Assembly: GCA_902792295.1 (NCBI GenBank)
Contig: CADAZC010000023.1
Coordinates: 1 to 37,065 of the forward strand
Direction: 5' to 3'
DNA length: 37,065 nt
Origin: an uncultured Eubacteriales bacterium
GTDB lineage: Bacteria > Bacillota > Clostridia > Christensenellales > CAG-138
In this document: positions 13,008 to 21,089 of the stretch, in pieces
Layout: each line of letters opens with the position of its first letter
Position numbering within the stretch: position 1 is the stretch's first letter
Position numbers and translations under genes: made by a program
The notes under the pieces: model-generated
Database searches by the model: none
Seen by the model: the letters and a program-made list of their open reading frames with translations, nothing else
Told to the model about the DNA's origin: nothing

Positions 13008-14657
13008 ATGAAGAAGATGTTGTCTGTAGTACTTGCTTTGGCAATGATGCTGAGTCTGATGGCCGGCTGTACGCCGAGCACATCCGCTCAGGTTGATGCA
13101 GATCCCACACAGCCCCCCGCGGCAAGCGCGGTCAATGAGCAGGAAGTTGTGGGCTCCGCTACGGAAATCAAGAATGAAGCGGTAGACGGAGGAACACTCA
13201 CGCTTTCGATGGATAAAGCACCTACGTCGCTCGATCCGCTGAAGATCTCCGGCTACAATGCGTTTGTCCTTACCACGCAGATGGGCGATCCGCTTGTTGC
13301 GCATGACGCAAGCGGCAGCGGCGAGTATCTACCCAGTCTTGCAACCAAGTGGGATGTGAGCGAGGACGGTCTTCAGTGGGTATTCCAGCTGAGAGACGAC
13401 GTGCACTTCCAGAAGGGCACGTATCAGGACGGACGGCTGATGACGGCGGAAGACGTTGCGTATTCAATCAACCGGAATAAGCAGCACGTCAACAATACGC
13501 TGAGCTTCGTTGACGAGGTAAAGGCGACCGGTGAGAATGAAGTTACTTTCTATCTCAACAGACCGACGGCAACGCTGCTTTATGAGCTTACCCTTGCGTA
13601 CTACATGATCGTTCCGAAGGAAGAAGTAGAGGGCTGGGGCGACGATTTCGGCATGCATTTCTGCTCGACCGGACCGTTCATGCTGGAGAGCCATGAGATC
13701 GACCAACAGACCGTTCTGGTTCGCAACGAGAACTACTGGGGCGAGCGTCCGCATCTGGACAAGGTTATCTTCAAGGTCATCCAGGACGGCGATCAGCGCG
13801 TCAACGCGCTTCTGACCGGAGAGATTGACATTGCGCTGTCGCTCCCGACCGACTCGCTGGAGCGTGTAGTCAACAGCGAGAATCTGGATCTCATCTCCCT
13901 GAACAAGGTTCAGATGAACAGCATTGCATTCAGTCTTGAGAACGGACCGCTGACGGATCCTAAGGTTCGTGAAGCGCTGATTCTTGCAACGGATCGTCAG
14001 GAGCTGGTGGACGGCGCATTTGCAGCGGGTACCGCAGCAGTTACGAAGCTGCCTCTCTGCAGCAATTCCTGGCTGTACAGCGAAGAACTGGAAGGCAAGG
14101 TGCCGGATTTTGATCCGGAAAAGGCAAAGGCGGTTCTTGCCGAATCCGCGTATCCGGACGGCTTCGATATTACGCTGAGCTATGCGAGCTCCGTGGAGAG
14201 AGACCGAGTGGGCGTTATTCTGCAGCAGCAGTGGAAGAAGTACCTGAATGTCAACGTAATCCTTGACGGTACGGAAACGGCGACCTACAACGATCTCGTT
14301 CATACCGGCAACGGCGAGCTCTACATGGGCGGCCTGACCGCATCGACTTCCGACCCGCACTTCTCTCTCGGTTATGCGTTCGACTCGGCAAAGGCGCATG
14401 CGTCCTATAACCCCGGTCCGTACATCAACGAGAAGGCGGACGAGTTGATCTACAAGGCGCTGGCGACGACGGATCACAGCGAAAGAGCGGCGATCTACGG
14501 CGAACTGCTGGATCTGGTTATGGCAGATTATCCCGGCATCTGGTTTGCCGATCAGTTTACCTTCTGGGGCGTCCGCAAGGGAGTCCACATGGAAGACTTC
14601 GACAACTGGTTCCTGATCTGCAACGGCTTCAACTACAACGCGTGGAAAGAGAACTGA
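13008..14657 (+). CDS. Peptide ABC transporter, substrate-binding lipoprotein (family 5)
   Basis: 549 aa. The signal peptide ends in a lipobox, LMAGC, with Cys21 the lipidation site; a low-complexity spacer to about residue 55 follows. The mature part is a solute-binding protein family 5 (DppA/OppA/NikA) domain: TLTLSMDKAPTSLDPL, YLPSLATKWDVSEDGLQWVFQLRDDV, then FYLNRPTATLLYEL, and VREALILATDRQELV. This family binds peptides, but members also bind nickel, heme, opines or glutathione, so the ligand cannot be read off. First gene of an apparent operon running to 24530. Confidence 0.93.
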   Translation: MKKMLSVVLALAMMLSLMAGCTPSTSAQVDADPTQPPAASAVNEQEVVGSATEIKNEAVDGGTLTLSMDKAPTSLDPLKISGYNAFVLTTQMGDPLVAHDASGSGEYLPSLATKWDVSEDGLQWVFQLRDDVHFQKGTYQDGRLMTAEDVAYSINRNKQHVNNTLSFVDEVKATGENEVTFYLNRPTATLLYELTLAYYMIVPKEEVEGWGDDFGMHFCSTGPFMLESHEIDQQTVLVRNENYWGERPHLDKVIFKVIQDGDQRVNALLTGEIDIALSLPTDSLERVVNSENLDLISLNKVQMNSIAFSLENGPLTDPKVREALILATDRQELVDGAFAAGTAAVTKLPLCSNSWLYSEELEGKVPDFDPEKAKAVLAESAYPDGFDITLSYASSVERDRVGVILQQQWKKYLNVNVILDGTETATYNDLVHTGNGELYMGGLTASTSDPHFSLGYAFDSAKAHASYNPGPYINEKADELIYKALATTDHSERAAIYGELLDLVMADYPGIWFADQFTFWGVRKGVHMEDFDNWFLICNGFNYNAWKEN

Positions 14658-14692
14658 TTTTCCTCTGAATCTGAACAGAACGGATAAGAATT

Positions 14693-15634
14693 ATGATACG
14701 TTTAATTTGGAAAAGGCTTCTGCAACTTATCCCCACCGTATTGATTGTTCTATCCGTCACCTTTGTAATCACAAGAATCATCCCGGGGAATCCGGCCTCA
14801 GTACTCGCGGGCCCTGAGGCCGATCCCCGCCTGATTGCGGAGTTGGAAGCGAAGATGGGACTCGACAAGAGTATCCCGGAGCAGTTTTTGATCTACGTCT
14901 CCGACATTTTTAAAGGTGATTTCGGAACTTCACTGAACTACAATGAGCCCGTTTTTCAGTTGATTCTGAGCCGTATCCCCAAAACGCTCATGATCACGTT
15001 CACAGGCCTTATTGTCGCGCTGATTCTGGGAACACTGCTCGGCACGGTTTCCGCATTGCGGCAGAACAGTTGGATCGATCATTTCTGCACCGTGTTCTCG
15101 TTGTTGGGCGCTTCCTTGCCGGTATTCTGGATCGGCATTATGAGCATTTTCCTTTTCAGCGTCAAGTTGGGCTGGCTGCCGACGATGGGGATGGGTTCCA
15201 TTCAAAACGGTTTAGGGGATGTATTGTCGCATATGCTGCTGCCGTGCCTGTGCCTTTCGCTTGCGCCGATGGCGACATTCGCGCGCACAACCCGTTCGAG
15301 CATGCTGGATACCGTCAATAACGACTACATCCGCGCACTTCGGGCAAGGGGGCTGAAAGAACGGAAGGTGATCTGGAAGCATGCCTTCAAAAATGCACTT
15401 CCGCAGATCATTTCTGTTTTGGGCGTTCAGCTGGGCATTTGTTTTTCCGGCGCGATTCTCACGGAAAACATCTTTTCCTGGCCCGGAATGGGAACCATGA
15501 TCTCCACGGCAATCAATACCCGGGATTATGCATTGATTCAGGGTGCGATCCTTACGCTGGCGGTGGTCAATGTTGCGGTGAGCTTGATAATGGACATCAT
15601 ATATATGCTCATCAATCCGAAGATCAAAATTTAA
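14693..15634 (+). CDS. Peptide ABC transporter permease (DppB type)
   Basis: 313 aa. Six predicted transmembrane segments, the first at about residues 8-28 (LLQLIPTVLIVLSVTFVIT) followed by the typical IPGNPA motif. The EAA loop that contacts the ATPase is readable as DYIRALRARGLKERKVIWKH at about 206-225. The C-terminal GAILTENIFSWPGMG motif is characteristic of DppB/GsiC permeases. Starts 35 nt after the binding-protein stop; its ribosome binding site is weak. Forms the channel with the DppC-type permease encoded next. Confidence 0.94.
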   Translation: MIRLIWKRLLQLIPTVLIVLSVTFVITRIIPGNPASVLAGPEADPRLIAELEAKMGLDKSIPEQFLIYVSDIFKGDFGTSLNYNEPVFQLILSRIPKTLMITFTGLIVALILGTLLGTVSALRQNSWIDHFCTVFSLLGASLPVFWIGIMSIFLFSVKLGWLPTMGMGSIQNGLGDVLSHMLLPCLCLSLAPMATFARTTRSSMLDTVNNDYIRALRARGLKERKVIWKHAFKNALPQIISVLGVQLGICFSGAILTENIFSWPGMGTMISTAINTRDYALIQGAILTLAVVNVAVSLIMDIIYMLINPKIKI

Positions 15635-15650
15635 CGGAGGAGGAATGCGT

Positions 15651-16556
15651 ATGAAACGTAAAGAAAAAATCTCCTCCGAGGCGGTAATGACGAGCGCGGA
15701 GCTGTTAAAGAAAGAGCAGAAAGTTAACAGCTTCTGGAAAAAGTTTGTCAGAAACAAATCGGCTGTCGTAGGACTTGTGATCGTCGGAATACTGGTGATT
15801 ATGGCGCTGTTCTCGTCCGTACTGTCTCCGTATGATCCGGAGGCGCTGGATCTGAAGAACAAGCTCCTGACGCCGTTTTCTCCCGGACACCTGTTCGGCA
15901 CCGACGAGTTCGGAAGGGACCTGCTCTCCCGGATCATTTACGGTTCCCGCATGTCGATTCTGATTGCGGCCGGATCAAGCGTCGTCGGATGTTTGATCGG
16001 TATGGTGATCGGCATTCTGGCAGGGTACTGCGGCGGCGTTGTGGATTCGGTGCTGATGCGAATTGTCGACGGGCTGTTCGCATTTCCCTCCATACTTCTT
16101 TCCATCGTCCTGGTAACGGTGCTGGGCAACGGTGCGTTGAACGTGATTCTTGCTTTGGGAATCAGCGCGGTTCCGAAATTTGCCAGGGTCGTACGCGGAC
16201 AGTTTACGGTCCTGCGGAACGAGGAATTCTGCAACGCGGAGCGTGTTCTCGGGGCATCTCATTTCCGCCTTGCCGTGGTGCATATCCTGCCCAATGCAAT
16301 TTCGCCCATCATCGTTTACTTCACGCTGAACATCGCAAGCGCGATTCTTTCGGAAGCGGGTCTGAGCTTTCTCGGACTGGGCATTATCGCACCGACGCCG
16401 TCCTGGGGAAATATCCTGAGGGCCGGCAACGCATTCCTGTATAACAAGCCGCATCTTGCGATTATTCCGGGCATCTTCATCTTCCTTGCCGTATTGGGAT
16501 TCAACCTGATGGGCGACGGAATAAGGGATGCGCTGGATCCGAAGATGAAACAGTAA
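15651..16556 (+). CDS. Peptide ABC transporter permease (DppC type)
   Basis: 301 aa from the ATG at 15651. An in-frame ATG two codons earlier (15645) lies too close to the AGGAGG site, so 15651 is preferred. It has the N-terminal OppC extension (FWKKFVRNKSAVVGLVIVG), then LFGTDEFGRDLLSRIIYGSR, a hallmark of DppC/OppC. The EAA loop is NAERVLGASHFRLAVVHILP, and the segment LSEAGLSFLGLGI near the C-terminus closes the domain. Second half of the translocation pore; starts 16 nt after the DppB gene stop. Confidence 0.94.
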   Translation: MKRKEKISSEAVMTSAELLKKEQKVNSFWKKFVRNKSAVVGLVIVGILVIMALFSSVLSPYDPEALDLKNKLLTPFSPGHLFGTDEFGRDLLSRIIYGSRMSILIAAGSSVVGCLIGMVIGILAGYCGGVVDSVLMRIVDGLFAFPSILLSIVLVTVLGNGALNVILALGISAVPKFARVVRGQFTVLRNEEFCNAERVLGASHFRLAVVHILPNAISPIIVYFTLNIASAILSEAGLSFLGLGIIAPTPSWGNILRAGNAFLYNKPHLAIIPGIFIFLAVLGFNLMGDGIRDALDPKMKQ

Positions 16557-16567
16557 GGAGGTCGGCG

Positions 16568-17584
16568 GTGGAAGAAAAATTGTTGGAGATAAACGGCCTC
16601 AGGACCTATTTCTTCACCAAAAGCGGCGTCGCCAAGGCGGTTGACGGCGTTTCATTCGACATGACGCAGGGTGAAACGCTGGGCGTCGTGGGAGAATCCG
16701 GCTGCGGGAAAAGCGTAATGTCCGCATCGATCATCCGGCTTCTGGCAAGCAAGAGCGGCAAGATCGTGGACGGCACGGTAACCTTCAACGGGACGGATGT
16801 GTCAAAGCTTTCCCGTGAAGAATTGAGAAAACTGCGCGGCAGCGACGTGGCAATGATCTTTCAGGATCCGATGACTACGCTCGACCCGGTTTTCAAGGTC
16901 AGCGATCAAATGATCGAAATGCTGCAGGCGCACAGGAATATTGACCGAAAGACGGCGGCAAAGGAATGCATTCAGGCGCTGGCGGACGTCGGTATCCCCG
17001 ATCCGCATAAGCGGTTCGATTCCTACCCGTTTGAACTGTCGGGCGGCATGTGTCAGCGCGTTGCGATCGCCATGGCGATCCTTGCGCGACCGAAACTGAT
17101 CATCGCCGACGAGCCCACAACCGCGCTGGATGTCACCATGCAGGCGCAGATCCTGAAGCTCCTGAAGGAACTGCAGGAAAAATACGGCACGTCCATTCTG
17201 ATTATCACCCATAATCTGGGCGTCGTTTGGCAAATCTGCGACAATGTCATGGTCATGTATGCGGGGAAGGTGGTTGAAAAAGCGAACGTAAGAGAACTGT
17301 ATTCCAATCCGAAGCATCCATACACATGGGGCTTGATGGATTCCATGCCGTCGCTCAACGATACGCCGAAGGAACCGCTGTCGACCATCGACGGTATTCC
17401 GCCTGATCTGCGGCTTGTCGGAAAGGGCTGTAATTTCAGAGCTCGCTGCAGATATGCAAAGCAGTGCTGCGAAGACACGGAGCCGGAAATGGTCGAGGTC
17501 TGCGACGGGCATTTTGTCGCCTGTCATTTCCAGTCGAGGACGACAAACCTTGTTAAGGGAGAAGAAAATCGCAATGACGGATAA
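16568..17584 (+). CDS. Peptide ABC transporter ATPase (DppD type)
   Basis: 338 aa. Starts with GTG at 16568, supported by an ideal AAGGAGGT 5 nt upstream. ABC ATPase motifs: Walker A GESGCGKS, Q-loop MIFQDPMTTLDP, signature LSGGMCQRV (usual LSGGMRQRV with Arg replaced by Cys), Walker B LIIADEPTTALD, and H-loop ITHNL. The C-terminal oligo/dipeptide extension has the cysteine-rich CNFRARCRYAKQCC segment that in DppD-type ATPases can hold an Fe-S cluster. Overlaps the next ATPase gene by 11 bp. Confidence 0.94.
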   Translation: MEEKLLEINGLRTYFFTKSGVAKAVDGVSFDMTQGETLGVVGESGCGKSVMSASIIRLLASKSGKIVDGTVTFNGTDVSKLSREELRKLRGSDVAMIFQDPMTTLDPVFKVSDQMIEMLQAHRNIDRKTAAKECIQALADVGIPDPHKRFDSYPFELSGGMCQRVAIAMAILARPKLIIADEPTTALDVTMQAQILKLLKELQEKYGTSILIITHNLGVVWQICDNVMVMYAGKVVEKANVRELYSNPKHPYTWGLMDSMPSLNDTPKEPLSTIDGIPPDLRLVGKGCNFRARCRYAKQCCEDTEPEMVEVCDGHFVACHFQSRTTNLVKGEENRNDG

Positions 17585-18557
17585 TCAATCGCCGCTTCTT
17601 GAGGTGAAGAATCTCACAAAGTGTTTCCCGATCGGAAACAGATATTCGTTTCAGCGGAAGCAGCTGTACGCGTTGGATGATGTCTCTCTCAAGGTATATA
17701 AGGGAGAAACGGTCGGCGTCATCGGTGAATCCGGCTGCGGGAAATCCACGCTGAGCCGCTGTCTCGTATCGCTGCACAAACCGACGAGCGGGAGCATCTA
17801 TTTCAACAATAAGGATATCAGCAAGTGCACGGGGAAAGAAAAAAAGGAGATCAGCCGAAAAATACAGATGATCTTCCAGGATCCCTATTCCTCGCTTGAT
17901 CCGAAAATGCGCATTTCACAGCTTGTTATGGAGCCGTTTACGATCCATAACTTTACGCCCGAAGGACAGTCGAGAGTCGACAGAGCAATCGAGCTTCTGC
18001 AATCGGTGGGATTGGACAGATACCATCTGCAGCGCTATCCGCATGAGTTTTCGGGCGGTCAGCGTCAGAGAATCAATATCGCCCGTGCGCTTACGCTCAA
18101 CCCGGAGGTTCTGATCTGCGACGAACCGGTTTCCGCACTGGACGTTTCGATTCAGGCACAGGTGCTGAACCTGCTGATCAAGCTGCAGCAGGAGTTTAAC
18201 CTGACGTATCTGTTCATCAGCCACGACCTCAGCGTTATCCGATACATCAGCGACTACATCGCCGTTATGTATCTCGGACATATCGTGGAGTTCTGCGAGG
18301 CGAGCGGTATCTATACGCGGCCGCTGCATCCGTATACGCAGGCGCTGCTTTCCTCCATTCCGCCCTCCAGTCCGTTCGAAAAGAAGGAGCGGCTGGAGCT
18401 CAAGGGGGATCTCGTGAGCCACATCGGGAAGGTGAACTGCTGCCCGCTTGCATCGCGCTGCCCGCATTGCACGGAACGGTGCAAAAATGAGAAGCCGAAG
18501 CTGAAACCGGTTGACGGGCGGCATGAGGTTGCGTGCTTCCTTTACGAACAGTCTTAA
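17574..18557 (+). CDS. Peptide ABC transporter ATPase (DppF type)
   Basis: 327 aa. The start at 17574 is preferred over an ATG far inside dppD because AAGGGAGAA precedes it and homologues begin at LLEVKNLTKCFPIG. It has Walker A GESGCGKST, signature FSGGQRQR, Walker B LICDEPVSALD and H-loop ISHDLSV. The C-terminal extension (CCPLASRCPHCTERC) carries four cysteines like its partner. Pairs with the DppD-type ATPase to power import. Translationally coupled by an 11-bp overlap. Confidence 0.94.
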   Translation: MTDNQSPLLEVKNLTKCFPIGNRYSFQRKQLYALDDVSLKVYKGETVGVIGESGCGKSTLSRCLVSLHKPTSGSIYFNNKDISKCTGKEKKEISRKIQMIFQDPYSSLDPKMRISQLVMEPFTIHNFTPEGQSRVDRAIELLQSVGLDRYHLQRYPHEFSGGQRQRINIARALTLNPEVLICDEPVSALDVSIQAQVLNLLIKLQQEFNLTYLFISHDLSVIRYISDYIAVMYLGHIVEFCEASGIYTRPLHPYTQALLSSIPPSSPFEKKERLELKGDLVSHIGKVNCCPLASRCPHCTERCKNEKPKLKPVDGRHEVACFLYEQS

Positions 18558-18627
18558 TTACAAGCATTGAAGGAGGACGCCGTCTCTGTTTGAGCGTTTT
18601 ACCTGCGCCGCGGATTTTGCCGATGCC

Positions 18628-19560
18628 ATGCTGAAATTCCAGGAACAGTATGACTGGGATTATCTGAAGGCGCAGAACCGTGCTACCTACTACGAGGAAG
18701 TATGGGGCGGCGAATTCCAGTACGAGGACTATGAGGGCGGCGTGGTTGCACCGATCACAAAAGCGCCGATCACCTGTGCAGAGGATCTTGAAAAGATCGT
18801 GGAAATGCCCGCTTCGGCTTGGCCGCTGGCGGAGCAGGTAGAGGCATGCCGGCTGCTTGTGGACGGCGTGAAGGACGGGACTCCGATCTTCAACGGCGTG
18901 TTCTGCCCCGCAGCCATTTTTCAGAAAATGTGCGCGGTATTCTCCATCGGCCGCTATCGCACGGCAACCCGTTCCGACCTGATGGTTACGCTGATAAAGG
19001 AGCATCCGGTCGAGGTGCACAGAGCGCTGAAAAATATCACAAGAACGATGGCGTCTTATGCACAGGAACTGGTGAAAACGGGGATCTACGGCATTTTCTA
19101 TGCCGCAACGGGTCTTTCCAGAACCGGATACCTGACAAAGGAGGAGTGGGAAGAATTCGTCAAGCCGTATGATCTCGAACTCATTCAGGCGATGAAGCCG
19201 CTGAAAATCATGGTTCACGACTGCGGCATCCTATGCAATCCGGAATGGTTTGCGGACTATCCGATTGACATTCTGCATTGGCCGGAGAGCGCAACCGGCA
19301 ATCCTTCATTGGACAGCGCGCCGAACTGGATCGGAAAGATTACGCCGATGGGAGGGTGCGATGAGCGCCCGTTCGGTCAGGGACAGGCGGAAAAGATCCG
19401 GAGACTGACCCGTGCAACAATTAACAAGATGAAGGATATTCCTTTCGTGCTTGCACCGGACTGCTCGATCTCCGTAAACACCTCGGACGCGGAACTGCGC
19501 GCGTTCATCCAGGCGGCGCACGAGTCTCCCGATTTCGACGGTAAAACATTCGTCCTTTGA
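18628..19560 (+). CDS. Uroporphyrinogen decarboxylase-like (URO-D superfamily) protein, N-terminus short
   Basis: 310 aa from the first ATG. URO-D fold TIM-barrel protein resembling the MtaA/CmuA-like and uncharacterised URO-D family members: FQEQYDWDYLKAQNRATYY, a DLMVTLIKEHPVEVHRAL helix, GIFYAATGLSRTGYLTKEEWEEFVKPYD, HDCGILCNPEW (His-x-Cys-Gly like the methyltransferase Zn ligand region), and a final VLAPDCSISVNTSD. True heme-pathway function is unlikely without hem genes. The ATG has no ribosome binding site, whereas a perfect AGGAGG at 18571-18576 sits 9 nt before an in-frame CTG at 18586, which would add 14 residues matching the family pattern. Even so, the first ~25 residues (first barrel strand) seem absent. 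It may act on a methylated or carboxylated substrate delivered by the transporter. Confidence 0.75.
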   Translation: MLKFQEQYDWDYLKAQNRATYYEEVWGGEFQYEDYEGGVVAPITKAPITCAEDLEKIVEMPASAWPLAEQVEACRLLVDGVKDGTPIFNGVFCPAAIFQKMCAVFSIGRYRTATRSDLMVTLIKEHPVEVHRALKNITRTMASYAQELVKTGIYGIFYAATGLSRTGYLTKEEWEEFVKPYDLELIQAMKPLKIMVHDCGILCNPEWFADYPIDILHWPESATGNPSLDSAPNWIGKITPMGGCDERPFGQGQAEKIRRLTRATINKMKDIPFVLAPDCSISVNTSDAELRAFIQAAHESPDFDGKTFVL

Positions 19561-19611
19561 GGATGCAATGTTCTCAATATATCAAATTATGTGAAAAGGA
19601 AGGTAATTAAC

Positions 19612-19971
19612 ATGTCTTGCATCATCATTCATTCGAACATTCAGATCAAACCTGAAGAGAAGAAACCGTTTTTCGAGCTTGCCGACGCAGCGATTTCCAA
19701 GGTGTTCAAAAAGAAATCCCTGATGCTTGTTGAAATTCCGCCGGAGAATCAATATGGCAATGCATCGGGATGCATATATTTTCACTTCTACGCGCCGAAC
19801 TATCAGACCGAGGATCAGAAGCGCGGATTGATCAAGGACCTCGACGCCGTCGTCAAGCAGCTCTTCTCCGATCGCGTTCCGAACGCAAGGGCCTGCGTGA
19901 TCATCAAACATCATCACGGAAGCGACGCAGGCGTGAACGGCGTGATGCATTTGGATAACGGTTTATACTGA
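19612..19971 (+). CDS. Small MIF/tautomerase-fold-like protein, no catalytic Pro
   Basis: 119 aa, the size of the MIF branch of the tautomerase superfamily. The pattern fits: an N-terminal strand (CIIIHSNIQI), a helix (ELADAAISKVF), a central strand and Gly-Asn loop, then a second strand-helix repeat (IYFHFYAP, LIKDLDAVVKQLFSDRVPNA) and a strand plus tail (ACVIIKHHHGSDAGVNGVMH). However, residue 2 is Ser, not the Pro that acts as the base in active tautomerases, so the activity would differ. The HHHGSD cluster might bind metal. The start at 19612 follows AAGGAAGG. Assignment to the fold is tentative; function unknown, but its place in the operon suggests a dedicated enzymatic or binding step. 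Confidence 0.55.
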   Translation: MSCIIIHSNIQIKPEEKKPFFELADAAISKVFKKKSLMLVEIPPENQYGNASGCIYFHFYAPNYQTEDQKRGLIKDLDAVVKQLFSDRVPNARACVIIKHHHGSDAGVNGVMHLDNGLY

Positions 19972-20006
19972 GCATCCGAAAAAAAGATCGGAAGGAGGAA
20001 ACACCC

Positions 20007-21014
20007 ATGAGACACATGACGATCGGTCATTCCGGCATTGACGTTTCGGTGATTTCGTTCGGCGGACTGTCTATCGGCGGAGGCGCCTGGTGGAACGGCA
20101 CAGACGATGAGGAATCCATACGCGCGATCCAGTACGGGCTGGATCACGGTGTAAATATGATTGATACGGCTCCTCTTTACGGCTTCGGACACAGCGAGGA
20201 AATCATCGGAAAGGCAATCAAGGGACGCCGGGAACAGGTTGTTATTTCGACCAAGTTCGGTATGATCTGGGATAAGCGGGAAGGCACTTACTGGAACGAC
20301 AAGGGCGGCGAAAGCATCTATATCAACGTCACCGCGCCCGTCATTCGAGAAGAGTTCCTGCGCAGTCTGAAACGTCTCGGAACCGACTATATTGACGTGT
20401 ATTATCCGCACAATCCCGCAAGAGCGCCCTTCCTCACGCCGGTCGAAGAGACGGTGGAGGCGTTGATGCGGCTCAAGCAGGAGGGACATATCCGCGCGAT
20501 CGGTATGTCCAACGCCAAACCGGAAAACGTGAAGGAATATCTTGCGGCGGGATGTGAGATCGATATTCTGCAGCGGAAGTACAACATTTTGGAGTGGGAG
20601 TTCGTCGAGACGAACATGCTGCCGCTCTGCCGCGAGTACGGCATGTCGTTCCATGCGTATTCGCCGTTGGAGCGCGGCATCCTGACCGGGAAAGTACGCA
20701 AGGATTACAAGCTGGATCCCGCCGATGCGCGCAATGCGCTGCTGTGGTGGAAACCCCAGAATATGCCTCTCGCCATCGACTTTGTGGATGGGCTTCAGGA
20801 TATCTGCGATAAGAACAACTGCTCGCTTACGGACCTTGCCGTCGCATGGCTTCTGGCCCAGGGCGATTTCATCAACGTCATCTGCGGCGCGCACAAGCCG
20901 AGTCAGATCGAGGCGGATATCCACGCCGCCGGAGTCGTTCTGCCCAAGGAAGACGTCGACGAGATCAGAAGACGCGTCCTAATTCTGAAAGAACAGATGG
21001 AATCCAGACAGTAA
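20007..21014 (+). CDS. Aldo/keto reductase
   Basis: 335 aa. NADPH-dependent (beta/alpha)8 reductase, YajO/GSP69-like group. The catalytic tetrad can be located: Asp in MIDTAPLYG, Tyr in LYGFGHSEE, Lys in VISTKFG, His in VYYPHNPARAP. The cofactor region is AIGMSNAKPENVKEY and the C-terminal INVICGAHKPSQIEADI. It should reduce an aldehyde or ketone formed during substrate breakdown. Ribosome binding site GGAGG 8 nt before the ATG. Part of the long operon; a long stem-loop follows it. Confidence 0.93.
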   Translation: MRHMTIGHSGIDVSVISFGGLSIGGGAWWNGTDDEESIRAIQYGLDHGVNMIDTAPLYGFGHSEEIIGKAIKGRREQVVISTKFGMIWDKREGTYWNDKGGESIYINVTAPVIREEFLRSLKRLGTDYIDVYYPHNPARAPFLTPVEETVEALMRLKQEGHIRAIGMSNAKPENVKEYLAAGCEIDILQRKYNILEWEFVETNMLPLCREYGMSFHAYSPLERGILTGKVRKDYKLDPADARNALLWWKPQNMPLAIDFVDGLQDICDKNNCSLTDLAVAWLLAQGDFINVICGAHKPSQIEADIHAAGVVLPKEDVDEIRRRVLILKEQMESRQ

Positions 21015-21034
21015 AGCGGGATTGTTGACCAAAA

Positions 21035-21070
21035 GAGCAATGCAGAGACGCAGCAGTCTCTGCATTGCTT
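21035..21070 (+). other. Intercistronic stem-loop
   Basis: A perfect 13-bp stem (21037-21049 with 21056-21068; extendable by A-T and G-T) with loop GCAGCA. No T-tract follows; the ribosome binding site AAGGGAGG of the next gene starts 4 nt after it. More likely an mRNA processing/stability or translation-tuning element than a terminator. Confidence 0.65.
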
Positions 21071-21089
21071 GCAAAGGGAGGAACGTTCA

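Noticed and set aside
18568..18634. Frameshift linking DppF and the URO-D-like gene
   Set aside because: DppF ends with its normal C-terminal cysteine region and stop, and a fresh Shine-Dalgarno sequence follows, so a fusion is unlikely.
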